From NCBI GenBank assembly GCA_029059935.1, contig JAIDUZ010000066.1, forward strand, positions 1 through 55,336: a stretch of DNA of 55,336 bases, written 5' to 3'. Below the pieces are notes generated by a model. That model was given only the letters and a program-made list of their open reading frames with translations. It did no database searches and was not told where the DNA came from. Shown here piece after piece: positions 31,660 to 41,641 of this stretch; position 1 is the first letter of the stretch, and every line of letters starts with the position of its first letter. The DNA comes from Alistipes sp. (GTDB lineage Bacteria; Bacteroidota; Bacteroidia; Bacteroidales; Rikenellaceae). A program made the position numbers and the translations under genes.

Positions 31660-33189
31660 TCAGTGTTTGAAGTGGCGTTCGCCGACGAAGCACATGGCGA
31701 TTCCGGTCTCGTCGGCCTTGCGCACCGAATCCTCGTCGCGCACCGAACCGCCGGGCTGGGCGATGGCCTCCACGCCGTACTCGGCGGCGAGGGTCACGCA
31801 GTCGTCGAACGGGAAAAAACCGTCGGAAGCGAGCACCAGACCCTCGGTGAAACCGGCGGCCCGGGCCTGCTTCAAGGCGATTTCGGCCGAACCGATGCGG
31901 TTCATCTGTCCGGCGCCGACGCCGAGCGTACGGCCGTCGCGAACCACGACGATGGCGTTGGACTTGACGTGCTTGACAATGCGCCAGCCGAAATCGAGGT
32001 CGGCCAGCTGCGCCGCCGTGGGCTTGCACTTCGTGACGCACATGCCGGCCGCCACGGAGCGCGTCTGCGTGTCGAGCTGCTGCACCAGCAGACCGCCGTT
32101 GACGCTCACGTACTGCGTCTGTCCGCCCTCGCCGCGCGACATGTCGACCTCCAACAGACGCAGGTTCTTCTTGGTGCGGAGCACTTCGAGCGCCTCGTCG
32201 TCGAACTTCGGCGCCATGATGATTTCGAGGAAGACAGGCTTCATCAACTCGGCCATCTCGCGCGTGACGGTGCAGTTGGTGGCCACGATGCCACCGAAAA
32301 TCGACACCTTGTCGGCCTCGTAAGCCTTGGTCCAGGCATCGGCTCCGTCGGCACCCACGGCCGCGCCGCAAGGATTCATGTGCTTGAGCCCCACGCAAAA
32401 CGGAGCGTCGAACTCGCGCACGATGCACAAGGCGGCATTGGCATCCTGGATGTTGTTGTAGGACAACTCCTTGCCGCCCAGCTGCCGGGCGAAAGCCAGC
32501 GAATAGGGCGCGGCGCTCCCCTCGCGGTAGAACTTGGCCGACTGGTGGGGGTTCTCGCCGTAGCGCAGCGGCTGCACGAGGTCGAATTCGAGGAACAGCT
32601 TCTCGTTCAACCCCGCCTGCGCCCGCATGTAGGCGGCAATCATGGCGTCGTACTGCGCCGTGTGGGTGTAGGCCTTGGCCGAAAGGCGCAGCCGCGTAGC
32701 CTTGGCGGTGTTGCCGTCGGCACGTATCTCACTGAGAATCTGCGCATAGTCGTCGGGGTCGCACACCACCGTCACGTCGGCCCAGTTCTTGGCCGCCGAA
32801 CGCAGCATCGAAGGACCGCCGATGTCGATGTTCTCGATGGCATCCTCCATCTTCACGTCGGGCTTGGCAATCGTCTCGCGGAACGGGTAGAGGTTGACGC
32901 ACACCAGGTCGATGAATTCGATGCCGTTCTCTTTCAACGCCCGGACATGCTCCGCATCGTCGCGGCGCGCCAGCAGGCCGCCGTGGACCTTGGGATGGAG
33001 GGTCTTGACCCGTCCGTCGCAGATTTCGGGGAATCCCGTCACATCGCTGATATTCAACACTTCCACACCGCTGTCGCGCAGCAGTTTCATGGTGCCGCCC
33101 GTGGCGATCACCTCCCAGCCCTGTTCGCGCAAGCCCCGGGCGAACTCCACGACGCCCCGCTTGTCGCTCACACTGATTAAAGCACGCAT
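31660..33189 (-). CDS. purH: Bifunctional AICAR formyltransferase / IMP cyclohydrolase
   Basis: Last two steps of IMP synthesis. The 509-residue protein has the N-terminal cyclohydrolase domain (MRALISVSDKRGVVEFARGL, HPKVHGGLL, NIDIGGPSMLRSAAKN) and the C-terminal transformylase domain with VGLKHMNPCGAAVG and the later SDGFFPFDD. The ATG at 33189 is the family start; the frame runs on upstream into the neighbouring gene. Starts one base after the stop of the FMN-split-barrel gene. Confidence 0.97.
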   Translation of the reverse strand: MRALISVSDKRGVVEFARGLREQGWEVIATGGTMKLLRDSGVEVLNISDVTGFPEICDGRVKTLHPKVHGGLLARRDDAEHVRALKENGIEFIDLVCVNLYPFRETIAKPDVKMEDAIENIDIGGPSMLRSAAKNWADVTVVCDPDDYAQILSEIRADGNTAKATRLRLSAKAYTHTAQYDAMIAAYMRAQAGLNEKLFLEFDLVQPLRYGENPHQSAKFYREGSAAPYSLAFARQLGGKELSYNNIQDANAALCIVREFDAPFCVGLKHMNPCGAAVGADGADAWTKAYEADKVSIFGGIVATNCTVTREMAELMKPVFLEIIMAPKFDDEALEVLRTKKNLRLLEVDMSRGEGGQTQYVSVNGGLLVQQLDTQTRSVAAGMCVTKCKPTAAQLADLDFGWRIVKHVKSNAIVVVRDGRTLGVGAGQMNRIGSAEIALKQARAAGFTEGLVLASDGFFPFDDCVTLAAEYGVEAIAQPGGSVRDEDSVRKADETGIAMCFVGERHFKH

Positions 33190-33190
33190 A

Positions 33191-33604
33191 TTATTCTGTT
33201 TCAAAGTTTTCCGAATGATAATCCGAGTATGTGCGGCCCGTTTCAGCCGTAAAACGCAGTACGCAGTAGTCGGGGTCGTCGACCCCGAGCGGATAGTATT
33301 CCGTATCGCCCTCGCGCCAGATGAATCGCCGCGATGCGGCATCTTCCAGCACCTCCATCGTTCCGCGCAGCTGCACGCCGAGGAAGCGTTCCGCATCGCA
33401 GAAGTAGAGCGCCGCGCGGGGATTGCGCCGGAACTGCGCCACGCGCATCGACGACGTGTTGGTCGTCAGCCAGAACGTCCGAAGCCCCTCGCGCACGCGC
33501 GGCGCCAGCATGGCCTTGACGTTGGGGAATCCCTCCCCGTCGACCGAACCGACGAAAACCGTCGGCTGCGAATCCACGAGCCGTTCGATCTCTTCCCTAT
33601 TCAT
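33191..33604 (-). CDS. Pyridoxamine 5'-phosphate oxidase-like (FMN split barrel) protein
   Basis: A 137-residue protein of the FMN-binding split-barrel superfamily: VFVGSVDGEGFPNVKAM, then FWLTTNTSSMRVAQFRRNPR and AALYFCDAERFLGVQLRG, the usual order of flavin-contact strands in general-stress or PNPOx-like proteins. It is shorter than true PdxH and lacks its C-terminal PLP-contact region, so a role in making PLP is unlikely. It overlaps the end of purN by 8 nt and precedes purH by one base, so it is firmly inside the purine operon; why is not known. ATG at 33604 preferred over an upstream TTG. Confidence 0.8.
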   Translation of the reverse strand: MNREEIERLVDSQPTVFVGSVDGEGFPNVKAMLAPRVREGLRTFWLTTNTSSMRVAQFRRNPRAALYFCDAERFLGVQLRGTMEVLEDAASRRFIWREGDTEYYPLGVDDPDYCVLRFTAETGRTYSDYHSENFETE

Positions 33605-34163
33605 CTTCAAGCAGTTTGCCTATCGTTTCAACATAGAGCGGATATTCCGTTTCGTGTACCAGCCGTTCCAGCTCGCCGAGGTCGCGGCCCTCATAGGCGA
33701 AAGCCCGCTGGGCGAGGATGGGTCCGCCGTCGAGCGTGGCGTCGACCCGATGGATGGTCACGCCGAAGACCTTGACGCCGTAATCGAGCGCCTGCTCGAT
33801 GGCGTGCGCCCCGCGGAACGCCGGAAGCAGCGACGGATGCACGTTGACGATCCGCCCGCCGTAGGCCTCCAGCAAGGTGTCGCCCACGATGCGCATGTAA
33901 CCGGCCAGGCAGACCAGCTCCACGCCTGCGGCATCGAGCCGCGCCACGATTTCGCGCTCGAAATCGGCCTTGGAGGAGTATGCCTTGGGCGAGAAGACGA
34001 ACGTTTCGACCCCGTGCGCCGCGGCCCGGCCGACCACGCGGGCCCCGGGCCTGTCGCAGACGGCGAGCACCACGCGCGCATCCAGCACACCCTGCTCGCA
34101 AGCCCCGGCGATGGCCTCGAAATTGGTCCCCTCGCCGCTGGCGAAAACCGCTATCCGGTGCAT
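33597..34163 (-). CDS. purN: Phosphoribosylglycinamide formyltransferase
   Basis: Step 3 of purine synthesis: formyl transfer from 10-formyl-THF to GAR. The 188-residue protein has the normal length, the phosphate loop FASGEGTNFEAI, and the catalytic residues Asn107, His109 (NVHPSLLPAF) and Asp145 (DATLDGGPI). The ATG at 34163 gives MHRIAVFASGEG. It is 5 nt after purM. Confidence 0.96.
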   Translation of the reverse strand: MHRIAVFASGEGTNFEAIAGACEQGVLDARVVLAVCDRPGARVVGRAAAHGVETFVFSPKAYSSKADFEREIVARLDAAGVELVCLAGYMRIVGDTLLEAYGGRIVNVHPSLLPAFRGAHAIEQALDYGVKVFGVTIHRVDATLDGGPILAQRAFAYEGRDLGELERLVHETEYPLYVETIGKLLEDE

Positions 34164-34168
34164 CGCGG

Positions 34169-35194
34169 CTATCGGATGACGACACCCTCGGTGCCGGTGA
34201 CGCGTCCGATGACCGAAGCCCGTTCGCCCTGAGCGGCGAGGATGTCGATGGCCCGCTGCGCCTCGGAAGCGTCGAGCGCCACGACCATGCCGATGCCCAT
34301 GTTGAAGATGTTGAACATCTCGCGGTGGGGCACCTTGCCGTACTTTTCGAGGAAGCGGAACACGGGCAGAATCTCCCACGAACCCTCCTCGATCTCGATG
34401 CCCTGCCCCTCGCGGAGAATGCGCGGGATGTTCTCGTCGAAGCCGCCGCCCGTGATGTGGCTGATGCCGTGGACGTCGCAGCCGCGGATGACCTCCAACA
34501 TCTGCTTCACGTAGATTCTGGTCGGGGTCAGCAACACCTCGCCCAGCAGGCGGTCGGAGAGCTCGGGATAACTTTCGTGCAGGTCCAGCCCGTTGTCGGC
34601 CACGATCTTGCGCACCAGGCTGAAACCGTTGGAATGGACGCCGCTCGACGCCACGCCCACCAGCACATCGCCCACGCGGACCTTCGAACCGTCGATGAGC
34701 CGCTTCTTCTCGACCACGCCTACCGTGAAGCCGGCGATGTCGTACTCTCCGTCGGCGTACATGCCCGGCATCTCGGCCGTCTCGCCGCCCACCAGGGCGC
34801 AGCCGGCCTGGCGGCAGCCCTCGGCCACGCCGGCGACGATAGCCTCGATTTTCCGGGGCTCGTTGCACCCCACGGCCACATAGTCGAGGAACAGCAGCGG
34901 TTCGGCACCCTGCGCCAGCACGTCGTTGACGCACATGGCCACGGCGTCGATGCCGATGGTGTCGTGCTTGTCCATGGCGAACGCCAGCTTGAGTTTGGTG
35001 CCCACACCGTCGGTGCCGCTCACCAGCACGGGTTCCTCGACCCGCAGCGCCGAGAGGTCGAACATGCCGCCGAAGGCGCCGATGTTGCCCATCACGCCCA
35101 AGCGCGAAGTCGACGCCACGTGCTTTTTGATGCGCCGCACCACCTCGTATCCGGCTTCGAGGTTCACGCCGGCCTTTTCATAACTTTCTGCCAT
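34169..35194 (-). CDS. purM: Phosphoribosylformylglycinamidine cyclo-ligase
   Basis: AIR synthetase, step 5 of purine synthesis. The 341-residue protein has a short N-terminal segment ([15 protein letters not shown]), the [13 protein letters not shown] substrate loop, the [16 protein letters not shown] segment and HITGGGF near residue 245, all typical. I chose the ATG at 35194; a TTG four codons upstream is possible. About 400 nt of non-coding DNA with a MITE-like element separate it from purF. Confidence 0.96.
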   Translation of the reverse strand: MAESYEKAGVNLEAGYEVVRRIKKHVASTSRLGVMGNIGAFGGMFDLSALRVEEPVLVSGTDGVGTKLKLAFAMDKHDTIGIDAVAMCVNDVLAQGAEPLLFLDYVAVGCNEPRKIEAIVAGVAEGCRQAGCALVGGETAEMPGMYADGEYDIAGFTVGVVEKKRLIDGSKVRVGDVLVGVASSGVHSNGFSLVRKIVADNGLDLHESYPELSDRLLGEVLLTPTRIYVKQMLEVIRGCDVHGISHITGGGFDENIPRILREGQGIEIEEGSWEILPVFRFLEKYGKVPHREMFNIFNMGIGMVVALDASEAQRAIDILAAQGERASVIGRVTGTEGVVIR

Positions 35195-35228
35195 TATGTC
35201 AATCAAAAATTAAGAATTAAAACCCATC

Positions 35229-35483
35229 TATATACTTTGATGTACCAGTGTCTAAGGAATGACTTTTAAAATCCGAACGTCGGGGCTCGCCGCCACAGGC
35301 GGCGTATCCAGTTTTGGACCCCACCCCAAACTGCGGCAGCAGGCGAGAGCAATCGCCCCGGCGAATTGCCGAGCCGCCACAGCAGAAGCGGAACCTGTTC
35401 CGCAACCCCTCCCTTGGGAGGGGCTTCGGTCGGAGTGCCCGAACAAATCCGAATTGCGTATCCTTGGTATTTCAATGTATATA
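35229..35483. mobile_element. MITE-like non-coding element
   Basis: Ends are imperfect inverted repeats of 19 nt: TATATACTTTGATGTACCA at 35229-35247 and, reading back from 35483 on the minus strand, TATATACATTGAAATACCA (16 of 19 match). The interior is GC-rich and non-coding, with a perfect CCCCTCCC-TT-GGGAGGGG hairpin (35406-35423). No clear target-site duplication is seen. It could be a short non-autonomous transposon or just a large imperfect hairpin. Confidence 0.5.
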
Positions 35484-35570
35484 ATAGTCAATGAAAAACA
35501 GAGAGCTTCCGGTCAAAGTTCCGCTTCAATCTCATCTTTCGGAAGCAGACGCCGCGTCTTCCCGAGACCT

Positions 35571-35600
35571 TTCGCTTTTCACCTTTCAGCTTTCACTTTG
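35571..35600. repeat. GTGAAAR heptamer array at the purF 3' end
   Basis: CTTTTCACCTTTCAGCTTTC with the 7-nt period, ending next to the purF stop codon. Confidence 0.65.
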
Positions 35601-35601
35601 T

Positions 35602-37020
35602 CTAAAATTTTCCGTCCTTGTTGGCCTGCTCGCGCGCGGTGTAGAGCGCCGTGGGATAGTGCCCCGTGAAGCAGGCCGTGCAGAGCTCGCTGCGCCCGCC
35701 GGCCGCATAGAGCGCCTTCTCGGAGAGGAACGCCAGGGTGTCGCATCCGATTTCGCGGCGCACGCCCTCCACGTCGAGCCGGGCCGAGATGAGCTCGTCG
35801 TAGGTGGAGATGTCGACGCCGTAGAAACACGGATTGGCGATGGGCGGCGAAGCGATGCGCACGTGCACCTCGGCGGCACCCGCCTCGCGCAGCATGCTGA
35901 CGATGCGTCGCGACGTAGTACCCCGCACGATGGAATCGTCGATCAACACCACGCGCCGGCCCCGCACGATGGAACGCACGGCCGAGAGCTTCATCCTCAC
36001 GCCCTTCTCGCGCAACTCCTGCGAAGGCTGGATGAACGTACGGCCGATGTACTTGTTCTTGATAAGGCCCATTTCGTAGGGCAGGCCGCTCGCCTCGGCA
36101 TAACCCATCGCGGCGCTGAGGCTCGAATCGGGCACGCCGACCACGATGTCGGCCGGCACCGGGGATTCGGCGAACAGGAGACGCCCCGACTCCTTGCGGA
36201 AAGCATGGACGTTGCACCCCTCGATGTCGCTGTCGGGCCGCGCGAAGTAGATGTACTCCATGGCGCACATCTGCCGCCGCTTGTACTGCGAATAGTCGGT
36301 CGAACGCAGGCCGTGGCCGTCGATGGTGACGATTTCGCCCGGCTCGACGTCGCGCACGAACTCGGCGCCCAGGACGTCGAACGCACAGGTCTCGCTCGAT
36401 ATGACGTAGCCGTCGCCCAGGCGCCCGATGGAGAGGGGCCGCAGGCCGTATTTGTCGCGGCAGGCGTAGATGCGGTTGGCCGTCATGATAAGGAAGGCGA
36501 AGGCACCCTCCAACATGTTGAGCGCATCGATGATCGAATAGATGCGCGGCCGGTCGTGGTACTTGGTCTCCTTCTTGACCAGATGGGCCAGCACCTCGCT
36601 GTCGGACGAAGAGTGGAAGAGGCTGCCGCGGTTTTCGAGGTACTCCCGCAGTGCGGACGAATTGACGATGTTGCCGTTGTGCGCCAGGGCGAAGTCGCCC
36701 GTATTGTGACGGAACATGAAAGGCTGGACGTTCTCGATGCCCCCGCCGCCGGCCGTCGAATAACGCACGTGGCCGATGGCCATGGCGCCCGCGAGGGCCG
36801 CGAGGTCGGGCTCCTTGAAGACCTCGGTCACCAGCCCCTCGCCCTTCGTGCGGCGGAAACGCCCCCCGTCGTCGACACTCACGATGCCGCACCCCTCCTG
36901 ACCGCGATGCTGCAAGGCATGCAGCCCGTAGTAGGCGAGCGTCGAAGCATCGGGCACGCCGAAGACGCCGAAGACGCCGCACTCCTCGTGCAACTCCCTG
37001 TCGATCATCGGATTCTCCAT
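35602..37020 (-). CDS. purF: Amidophosphoribosyltransferase
   Basis: First committed step of purine synthesis: PRPP plus glutamine to phosphoribosylamine. The 472-residue protein has the Ntn-type glutaminase domain with Cys14 (HEECGVFGVFG) as N-terminal nucleophile after a 13-residue propeptide, HALQHRGQEGCGI, and the C-terminal PRTase domain with the PRPP loop VVLIDDSIVRGTT. Three later Cys (in GCDTLAF, ELCTACFTG) could bind an iron-sulfur cluster as in B. subtilis PurF. It is 2 nt after purC. Confidence 0.97.
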   Translation of the reverse strand: MENPMIDRELHEECGVFGVFGVPDASTLAYYGLHALQHRGQEGCGIVSVDDGGRFRRTKGEGLVTEVFKEPDLAALAGAMAIGHVRYSTAGGGGIENVQPFMFRHNTGDFALAHNGNIVNSSALREYLENRGSLFHSSSDSEVLAHLVKKETKYHDRPRIYSIIDALNMLEGAFAFLIMTANRIYACRDKYGLRPLSIGRLGDGYVISSETCAFDVLGAEFVRDVEPGEIVTIDGHGLRSTDYSQYKRRQMCAMEYIYFARPDSDIEGCNVHAFRKESGRLLFAESPVPADIVVGVPDSSLSAAMGYAEASGLPYEMGLIKNKYIGRTFIQPSQELREKGVRMKLSAVRSIVRGRRVVLIDDSIVRGTTSRRIVSMLREAGAAEVHVRIASPPIANPCFYGVDISTYDELISARLDVEGVRREIGCDTLAFLSEKALYAAGGRSELCTACFTGHYPTALYTAREQANKDGKF

Positions 37021-37022
37021 CC

Positions 37023-37739
37023 CTATGCCGTAATTTTACGCAGACGGGCCAGAATCTCCTCGTAGGCCTCGCGCACCTTGCCCAGGTCGCGGCGGAAGCG
37101 GTCCTTGTCGAGCTTCTCGTTGGTCGTGGCGTCCCACAGACGGCAGGTGTCGGGCGACACCTCGTCGGCGAGGACGATTTCGCCGTCGGAGGTCTTGCCG
37201 AACTCGATTTTGAAGTCGATGAGGCGGATGTTCATCTGCGCGAAGAGCCCCTTGAGCACCTCGTTGATTTTGGCCGTCATCTTGTAAATCGTGTCGAGCT
37301 CCGCGTAGGTGGCGGCGCCGAGCGCCACGGCGTGGTGGTCGTTGATCAGCGGGTCGCCCAGCTCGTCCTTCTTGTAGCAGATGTCGAAGATGACGTTCGA
37401 GGGCTCGGTGCCCTCCTCGATGCCCAGGCGCTGGGCCATGGAGCCGGCGATGACGTTGCGCACGATCACTTCCAGCGGGATGATGGTCACCTTGCGGCAG
37501 AGCTGGTCGCGGTCGTTGAGCGTCTCGATGTAGTGGGTCTTGACGCCGGCCTTGTGCAGCTGCTCGAAAATCAGCGTCGAGATGGCGTTGTTCAGCACGC
37601 CCTTGTTCTCGATGGTGGCCTTCTTGACGTTGTTGAACGCCGTGGCGGCATCCTTGTAATGGATGATGATTTTGTCGGGATCATCGGTCAGGAAGACCTG
37701 CTTGGCCTTGCCCTCGTAGAGCATTTCGAGTTGCTTCAT
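37023..37739 (-). CDS. purC: Phosphoribosylaminoimidazole-succinocarboxamide synthase
   Basis: SAICAR synthetase, step 7: joins aspartate to CAIR. The 238-residue protein starts [10 protein letters not shown] and has the signatures [15 protein letters not shown] and [23 protein letters not shown]. Standard length. It lies 64 nt after purL, with a heptamer array in the gap. Confidence 0.97.
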   Translation of the reverse strand: MKQLEMLYEGKAKQVFLTDDPDKIIIHYKDAATAFNNVKKATIENKGVLNNAISTLIFEQLHKAGVKTHYIETLNDRDQLCRKVTIIPLEVIVRNVIAGSMAQRLGIEEGTEPSNVIFDICYKKDELGDPLINDHHAVALGAATYAELDTIYKMTAKINEVLKGLFAQMNIRLIDFKIEFGKTSDGEIVLADEVSPDTCRLWDATTNEKLDKDRFRRDLGKVREAYEEILARLRKITA

Positions 37740-37790
37740 GGTTTCTTTATTTTTTGGTTTCTATCGTTTGCAAATCCGGAAAGCGGAAAA

Positions 37791-37824
37791 CACCTTTCAC
37801 TTTTCACCTTTCACCTTTCACCTT
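37791..37824. repeat. GTGAAAR heptamer array covering the purL 3' end
   Basis: Four to five heptamers (CTTTCAC, TTTTCAC, CTTTCAC, CTTTCAC). On the minus strand they encode the last residues of PurL (KVKGER) and its TGA stop. Confidence 0.8.
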
Positions 37825-40800
37825 CCGAAAGTAGGCTACCGCATTGCCGAAGAGGTCCTGCCGCTTGTTGCCGGCAATGTTGCGATAGAGGTTCTCCTCC
37901 CAGCGCTCGGTGTGGCCCATCTTGCCGAGGATGCGGCCGTCGGGCGAGACGATGCCCTCGATGGCGTAGGACGAACCGTTGGGGTTCCACGGCGCCTCGG
38001 CGGTGGGCAGGCCGTCGGGGCCCGCATACTGGAAAGCCACCTGCCCCGCCTCGAAAAGACGGCGCGCCAGCTTCTCGCTCACCACGAACTTGCCCTCGCC
38101 GTGGCTCACGGCGATGCTGTGCAACTCGCCCGGCTCGAACCCTGCCAGCCAGGGCGAAGCCGTGGAGGCCACGCGCGTGGTCACCACCTGCGAAATGTGG
38201 CGGTTGATGTCGTTGCGGAAGAGCGTGGGCGATTCCTCGGTCACCATGCCCAGGCGGCCGTAAGGCAGCAGGCCCGATTTGACCAGGGCCTGGAAGCCGT
38301 TGCAGATGCCGAGAATCAGGCCTCCGCGGTCGAGCAGGGCATGGATCGCATCCCGTATCTTATCGTTGTTCAGCACGTTGACAATGAACTTGGCGCTGCC
38401 GTCGGGTTCGTCGCCCGCCGAGAAACCGCCGCTCAGCACGAAGATGTGGCAGCGGTCGATATGGGCCCGCATCGTGTCGATGGAGCGCAGGATGTCGTCG
38501 CCCCCGAGGTTGCACAGCACGCTCGTCTCCACCTCGGCGCCCGCCCGGCGGAACGCCTTGGCCGTGTCATAATCGCAGTTGGTGCCGGGGAAGACCGGCA
38601 GGTAGGCCACCGGATGCTCCACCGCCGGACCCGGATAGGCAGCGGCACCCGTGCGGGGCTCGCCCGTCATGACCTCGGCCCGGTTGTCGCCCTTGTCGGG
38701 ATAGACCGCAGCGAAACGCTCGGTGTTGGCGCGGTAGAGCTCGTCGAGCGGCATCCGCACGCCGTTGACCGTCAGCGCCTTGTCTTCCACGGTCTCGCCC
38801 AGGAGCTCGGCCGCGGGGAAGTCCAGCGCCTCCGCCGCCTCGACGACGATGGAACCGTAAGCATAGTCGTAGAGCCGCTCTTCGGCCGTCTCGACACGGG
38901 CGCCGACTTCGTTGCCGAACGCCATCTTGGCCAGCGCCTCGCCGATGCCGCCGAAGCCTGCCGACCAGGCCGCGACGACCCGCCCGGCCCCGATCGCATC
39001 GCTCACGAAGCCGAAATTGCGTTTGAGCGCCGCGGTGTCGGGCATGCCGTTTTCGCGCGGCGTATGACGGACGACGTATATCTTGTGGCCCGGAGCCTTG
39101 AACTCGGGCGAAATGACGCTGCGGGCATCGACCGTCGTGATGCCGAAAGCCATGAGCATGGGCGGCACGTTGATCTCCTGAAACGTGCCCGACATCGAAT
39201 CCTTGCCGCCGATGGAGGGGAGCCCCAGCTCGGCCTGCATGCGCAGCGCCCCGAGGAGCGCCGCCAGCGGCTTGCCCCACGAACGGGCGTCGCGCGTCAT
39301 GCGCTCGAAATACTCTTGATAAGAGTAGCGCATCCGGTCGTAGCGCGCACCGGCGGCCACGACCTTGGCGGCCGCCTCGACCACGGCATAGGCCGCACCG
39401 TGGTAGGGACTCCACGACGCAATGAAGGGGTTGTAGCCGTGGGCCATGATGCTGGAGGTGTCGGTATGCCCGTCGACCGGCAGCTTCTGCACCGACACCT
39501 GCGTCTCGGTGCGCTGGGTCCGGCCGCCGAAAGGCAGCAGCACCGTCGACCGGCCGATGGTCGAATCGAACATCTCGACGAGTCCGCGCTGCGAGAGCAC
39601 GTTGTCGTCCTTCAGATTGTTGGCGAAGCGCTCGGCCAGGCTGGCGCCGGCCACCGCACGCGCAAAGGGATTGCGCTCCTCCACGGCTCCGATGCACGCC
39701 TCGGCGTAGTGCCGGGCACCGGCCGAATCGATGAATTCGCGGCTGAGGTCGACCACCAGCCGGTCGCGGCAGAACATGCGCATGCGGCCTGTGGCGGTGA
39801 CGTCGGCCACCTCGACGGCTTCGATGTTCTCCTCGCGGCAGTAACGCATGAACACCTCCGTATCCTTGGCTTCGACGACCACGGCCATGCGCTCCTGCGA
39901 CTCGCTGATAGCCAGCTCGGTGGCATTCAGCCCGCTGTATTTGGTCTTCACGCGGTCGAGGTAGATGTCGAGTCCGTCGGCCAGCTCGCCGATGGCCACG
40001 CTCACGCCTCCGGCGCCGAAGTCGTTCGATTTCTTGATAAGGCGCGTCACCTCCGGACGCCGGAACAGCCGCTCCAGCTTGCGCTCCTCGGGGGCGTTGC
40101 CTTTCTGCACCTCGCTGCCGCAGGTTTCGAGCGAGTGCGAGTCGTGCTCCTTGGACGAACCCGTGGCGCCGCCGATGCCGTCGCGGCCCGTGCGGCCGCC
40201 CAGCATGATGATGCGGTCGCCCGGCTCGGGGCGCTCGCGGCGCACGTTCTCCGCCTTGACGGCACCCGCCACGGCGCCCACTTCGAGACGCTTGGCGACA
40301 TAGCCCTCGTGATAGACTTCGCGCACGTGGGTCGTGGCCAGACCTATCTGGTTGCCGTAGCTCGAATAGCCGGCCGCGGCCTTCTTCGAAATGACGCTCT
40401 GCGGCAGCTTGCCCGGCAGCGTCTCGCTCACCTTGCGGTAGATGTCGCCCGCACCCGTCACGCGCATGGCCTGGTAGACGTAGCTGCGGCCCGACAGCGG
40501 GTCGCGGATGGCGCCGCCCAGGCAGGTCGAAGCACCGCCGAACGGTTCGATCTCGGTGGGATGGTTGTGGGTCTCGTTCTTGAACTGCAAGAGCCAGCGC
40601 TCGGGGGCGCCGTCGACCTCCACGTCGACGTAGACCGAGCAGGCGTTGTTCTCGTCGCTGGCTTCGAGGTCGTCCAACAGCCCTTCCTTGCGCAGCCAGC
40701 GCGCACCGATGGTGGCCAGGTCCATCAGGCAGAGGCTCTTGTGTTCGCGGCCCAGCTCGCGGCGGATGCGCAGATAGAGGGCCAGCGAATCTTCCAGTTC

Positions 40801-41523
40801 GTCTTTCAGAAACGACTCCTCCACCGTGACGCCCGTGAGCTCGGTGGTGAAGGTCGTATGGCGGCAATGGTCGCTCCAATAGGTGTCGAGGATGCGCAGC
40901 TCCGTTTCATAGGGGTCGCGGCCCTCCTCGCGGAAGTAGCGCACCACCTCGCGCAGGTCGTCGGCATTCATGGCCAGTCCCCAGCGCTTGCAGGAGGCTT
41001 CCAGCTCGTCGTCGGCCAGATCGCGGAATCCCGACAGCACCTCCACGGGCCGGACCTCGGGCTGTTCGGTCTCGCTGAGCACGTCGAGATTCTTCTCGCG
41101 CGACTCCACGGCATTGACGTAGTAGTGCCGGATGCGGGCCAGCTCCTCGTCGCTCACCGAGCCGTCGAAGAGCAGCAGTTTCGACGAACGGATGCGCACG
41201 TCGGCCGCCGGGTCGATGAGCCGCACGCAGTCGACGGCCGAGGCCGCACGCTGGTCGAACTGCCCGGGCAGGAACTCCACGGCCAGGTATTTATGGCCGC
41301 TCAGGTCGCACGCATCGGTCACCGTGTCGGTCACCGTCTCGCCGAAGACCGTGTAGCGGCTCTTTTCGAGCAGTTCTTCGCCGAAGCCGAAAAGGTCGTA
41401 GACGTTGAGCAGGCGCAGGCTCTGCAAATCCAGCCCCAGGTTGGCGTTGAGTTCGCGGCGCAGGCTCTCGGCCTCCACCCGGAACCGGGGCCGTTTTTCG
41501 ACAAAAATACGGTAGTTTTTCAT
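37804..41523 (-). CDS. purL: Phosphoribosylformylglycinamidine synthase, large single-chain form
   Basis: Step 4 of purine synthesis, turning FGAR into FGAM with ammonia from glutamine. At 1239 residues it is the large PurL type that unites the PurS-like N-terminal domain, two synthetase halves (SDHCRHTTF near the start of the first, PIGGKDSMSG-like PSIGGKDSMSGTF in the second) and a C-terminal class I glutaminase with GICNGFQAL. All parts appear intact. The ATG at 41523 (MKNYRIFVEKRPRF) is the family start. Its last six residues are formed by heptamer repeat DNA. Confidence 0.97.
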   Translation of the reverse strand: MKNYRIFVEKRPRFRVEAESLRRELNANLGLDLQSLRLLNVYDLFGFGEELLEKSRYTVFGETVTDTVTDACDLSGHKYLAVEFLPGQFDQRAASAVDCVRLIDPAADVRIRSSKLLLFDGSVSDEELARIRHYYVNAVESREKNLDVLSETEQPEVRPVEVLSGFRDLADDELEASCKRWGLAMNADDLREVVRYFREEGRDPYETELRILDTYWSDHCRHTTFTTELTGVTVEESFLKDELEDSLALYLRIRRELGREHKSLCLMDLATIGARWLRKEGLLDDLEASDENNACSVYVDVEVDGAPERWLLQFKNETHNHPTEIEPFGGASTCLGGAIRDPLSGRSYVYQAMRVTGAGDIYRKVSETLPGKLPQSVISKKAAAGYSSYGNQIGLATTHVREVYHEGYVAKRLEVGAVAGAVKAENVRRERPEPGDRIIMLGGRTGRDGIGGATGSSKEHDSHSLETCGSEVQKGNAPEERKLERLFRRPEVTRLIKKSNDFGAGGVSVAIGELADGLDIYLDRVKTKYSGLNATELAISESQERMAVVVEAKDTEVFMRYCREENIEAVEVADVTATGRMRMFCRDRLVVDLSREFIDSAGARHYAEACIGAVEERNPFARAVAGASLAERFANNLKDDNVLSQRGLVEMFDSTIGRSTVLLPFGGRTQRTETQVSVQKLPVDGHTDTSSIMAHGYNPFIASWSPYHGAAYAVVEAAAKVVAAGARYDRMRYSYQEYFERMTRDARSWGKPLAALLGALRMQAELGLPSIGGKDSMSGTFQEINVPPMLMAFGITTVDARSVISPEFKAPGHKIYVVRHTPRENGMPDTAALKRNFGFVSDAIGAGRVVAAWSAGFGGIGEALAKMAFGNEVGARVETAEERLYDYAYGSIVVEAAEALDFPAAELLGETVEDKALTVNGVRMPLDELYRANTERFAAVYPDKGDNRAEVMTGEPRTGAAAYPGPAVEHPVAYLPVFPGTNCDYDTAKAFRRAGAEVETSVLCNLGGDDILRSIDTMRAHIDRCHIFVLSGGFSAGDEPDGSAKFIVNVLNNDKIRDAIHALLDRGGLILGICNGFQALVKSGLLPYGRLGMVTEESPTLFRNDINRHISQVVTTRVASTASPWLAGFEPGELHSIAVSHGEGKFVVSEKLARRLFEAGQVAFQYAGPDGLPTAEAPWNPNGSSYAIEGIVSPDGRILGKMGHTERWEENLYRNIAGNKRQDLFGNAVAYFRKVKGER

Positions 41524-41641
41524 ATCTTGGTTTCTTCTGTTTCGTTGTCTCTTCCGCTGCAAGGTCCGGCCTTCCGGCAGAGACCCGCAGGCTCCGCAGT
41601 GCTCCTCCCGCAGGTCCCGGCCCGGGGGACGGACGCCGACC

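Larger units (their letters stand above)
35195..35601. other. Non-coding gap between purF and purM
   Basis: 407 nt without a credible gene. It contains AT-rich repeat sequence next to purM (35207-35222), a MITE-like element with 19-nt inverted ends (35229-35483) and a heptamer array at the purF end (35571-35600). I find no TAnnTTTG promoter for purM here. Confidence 0.65.
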
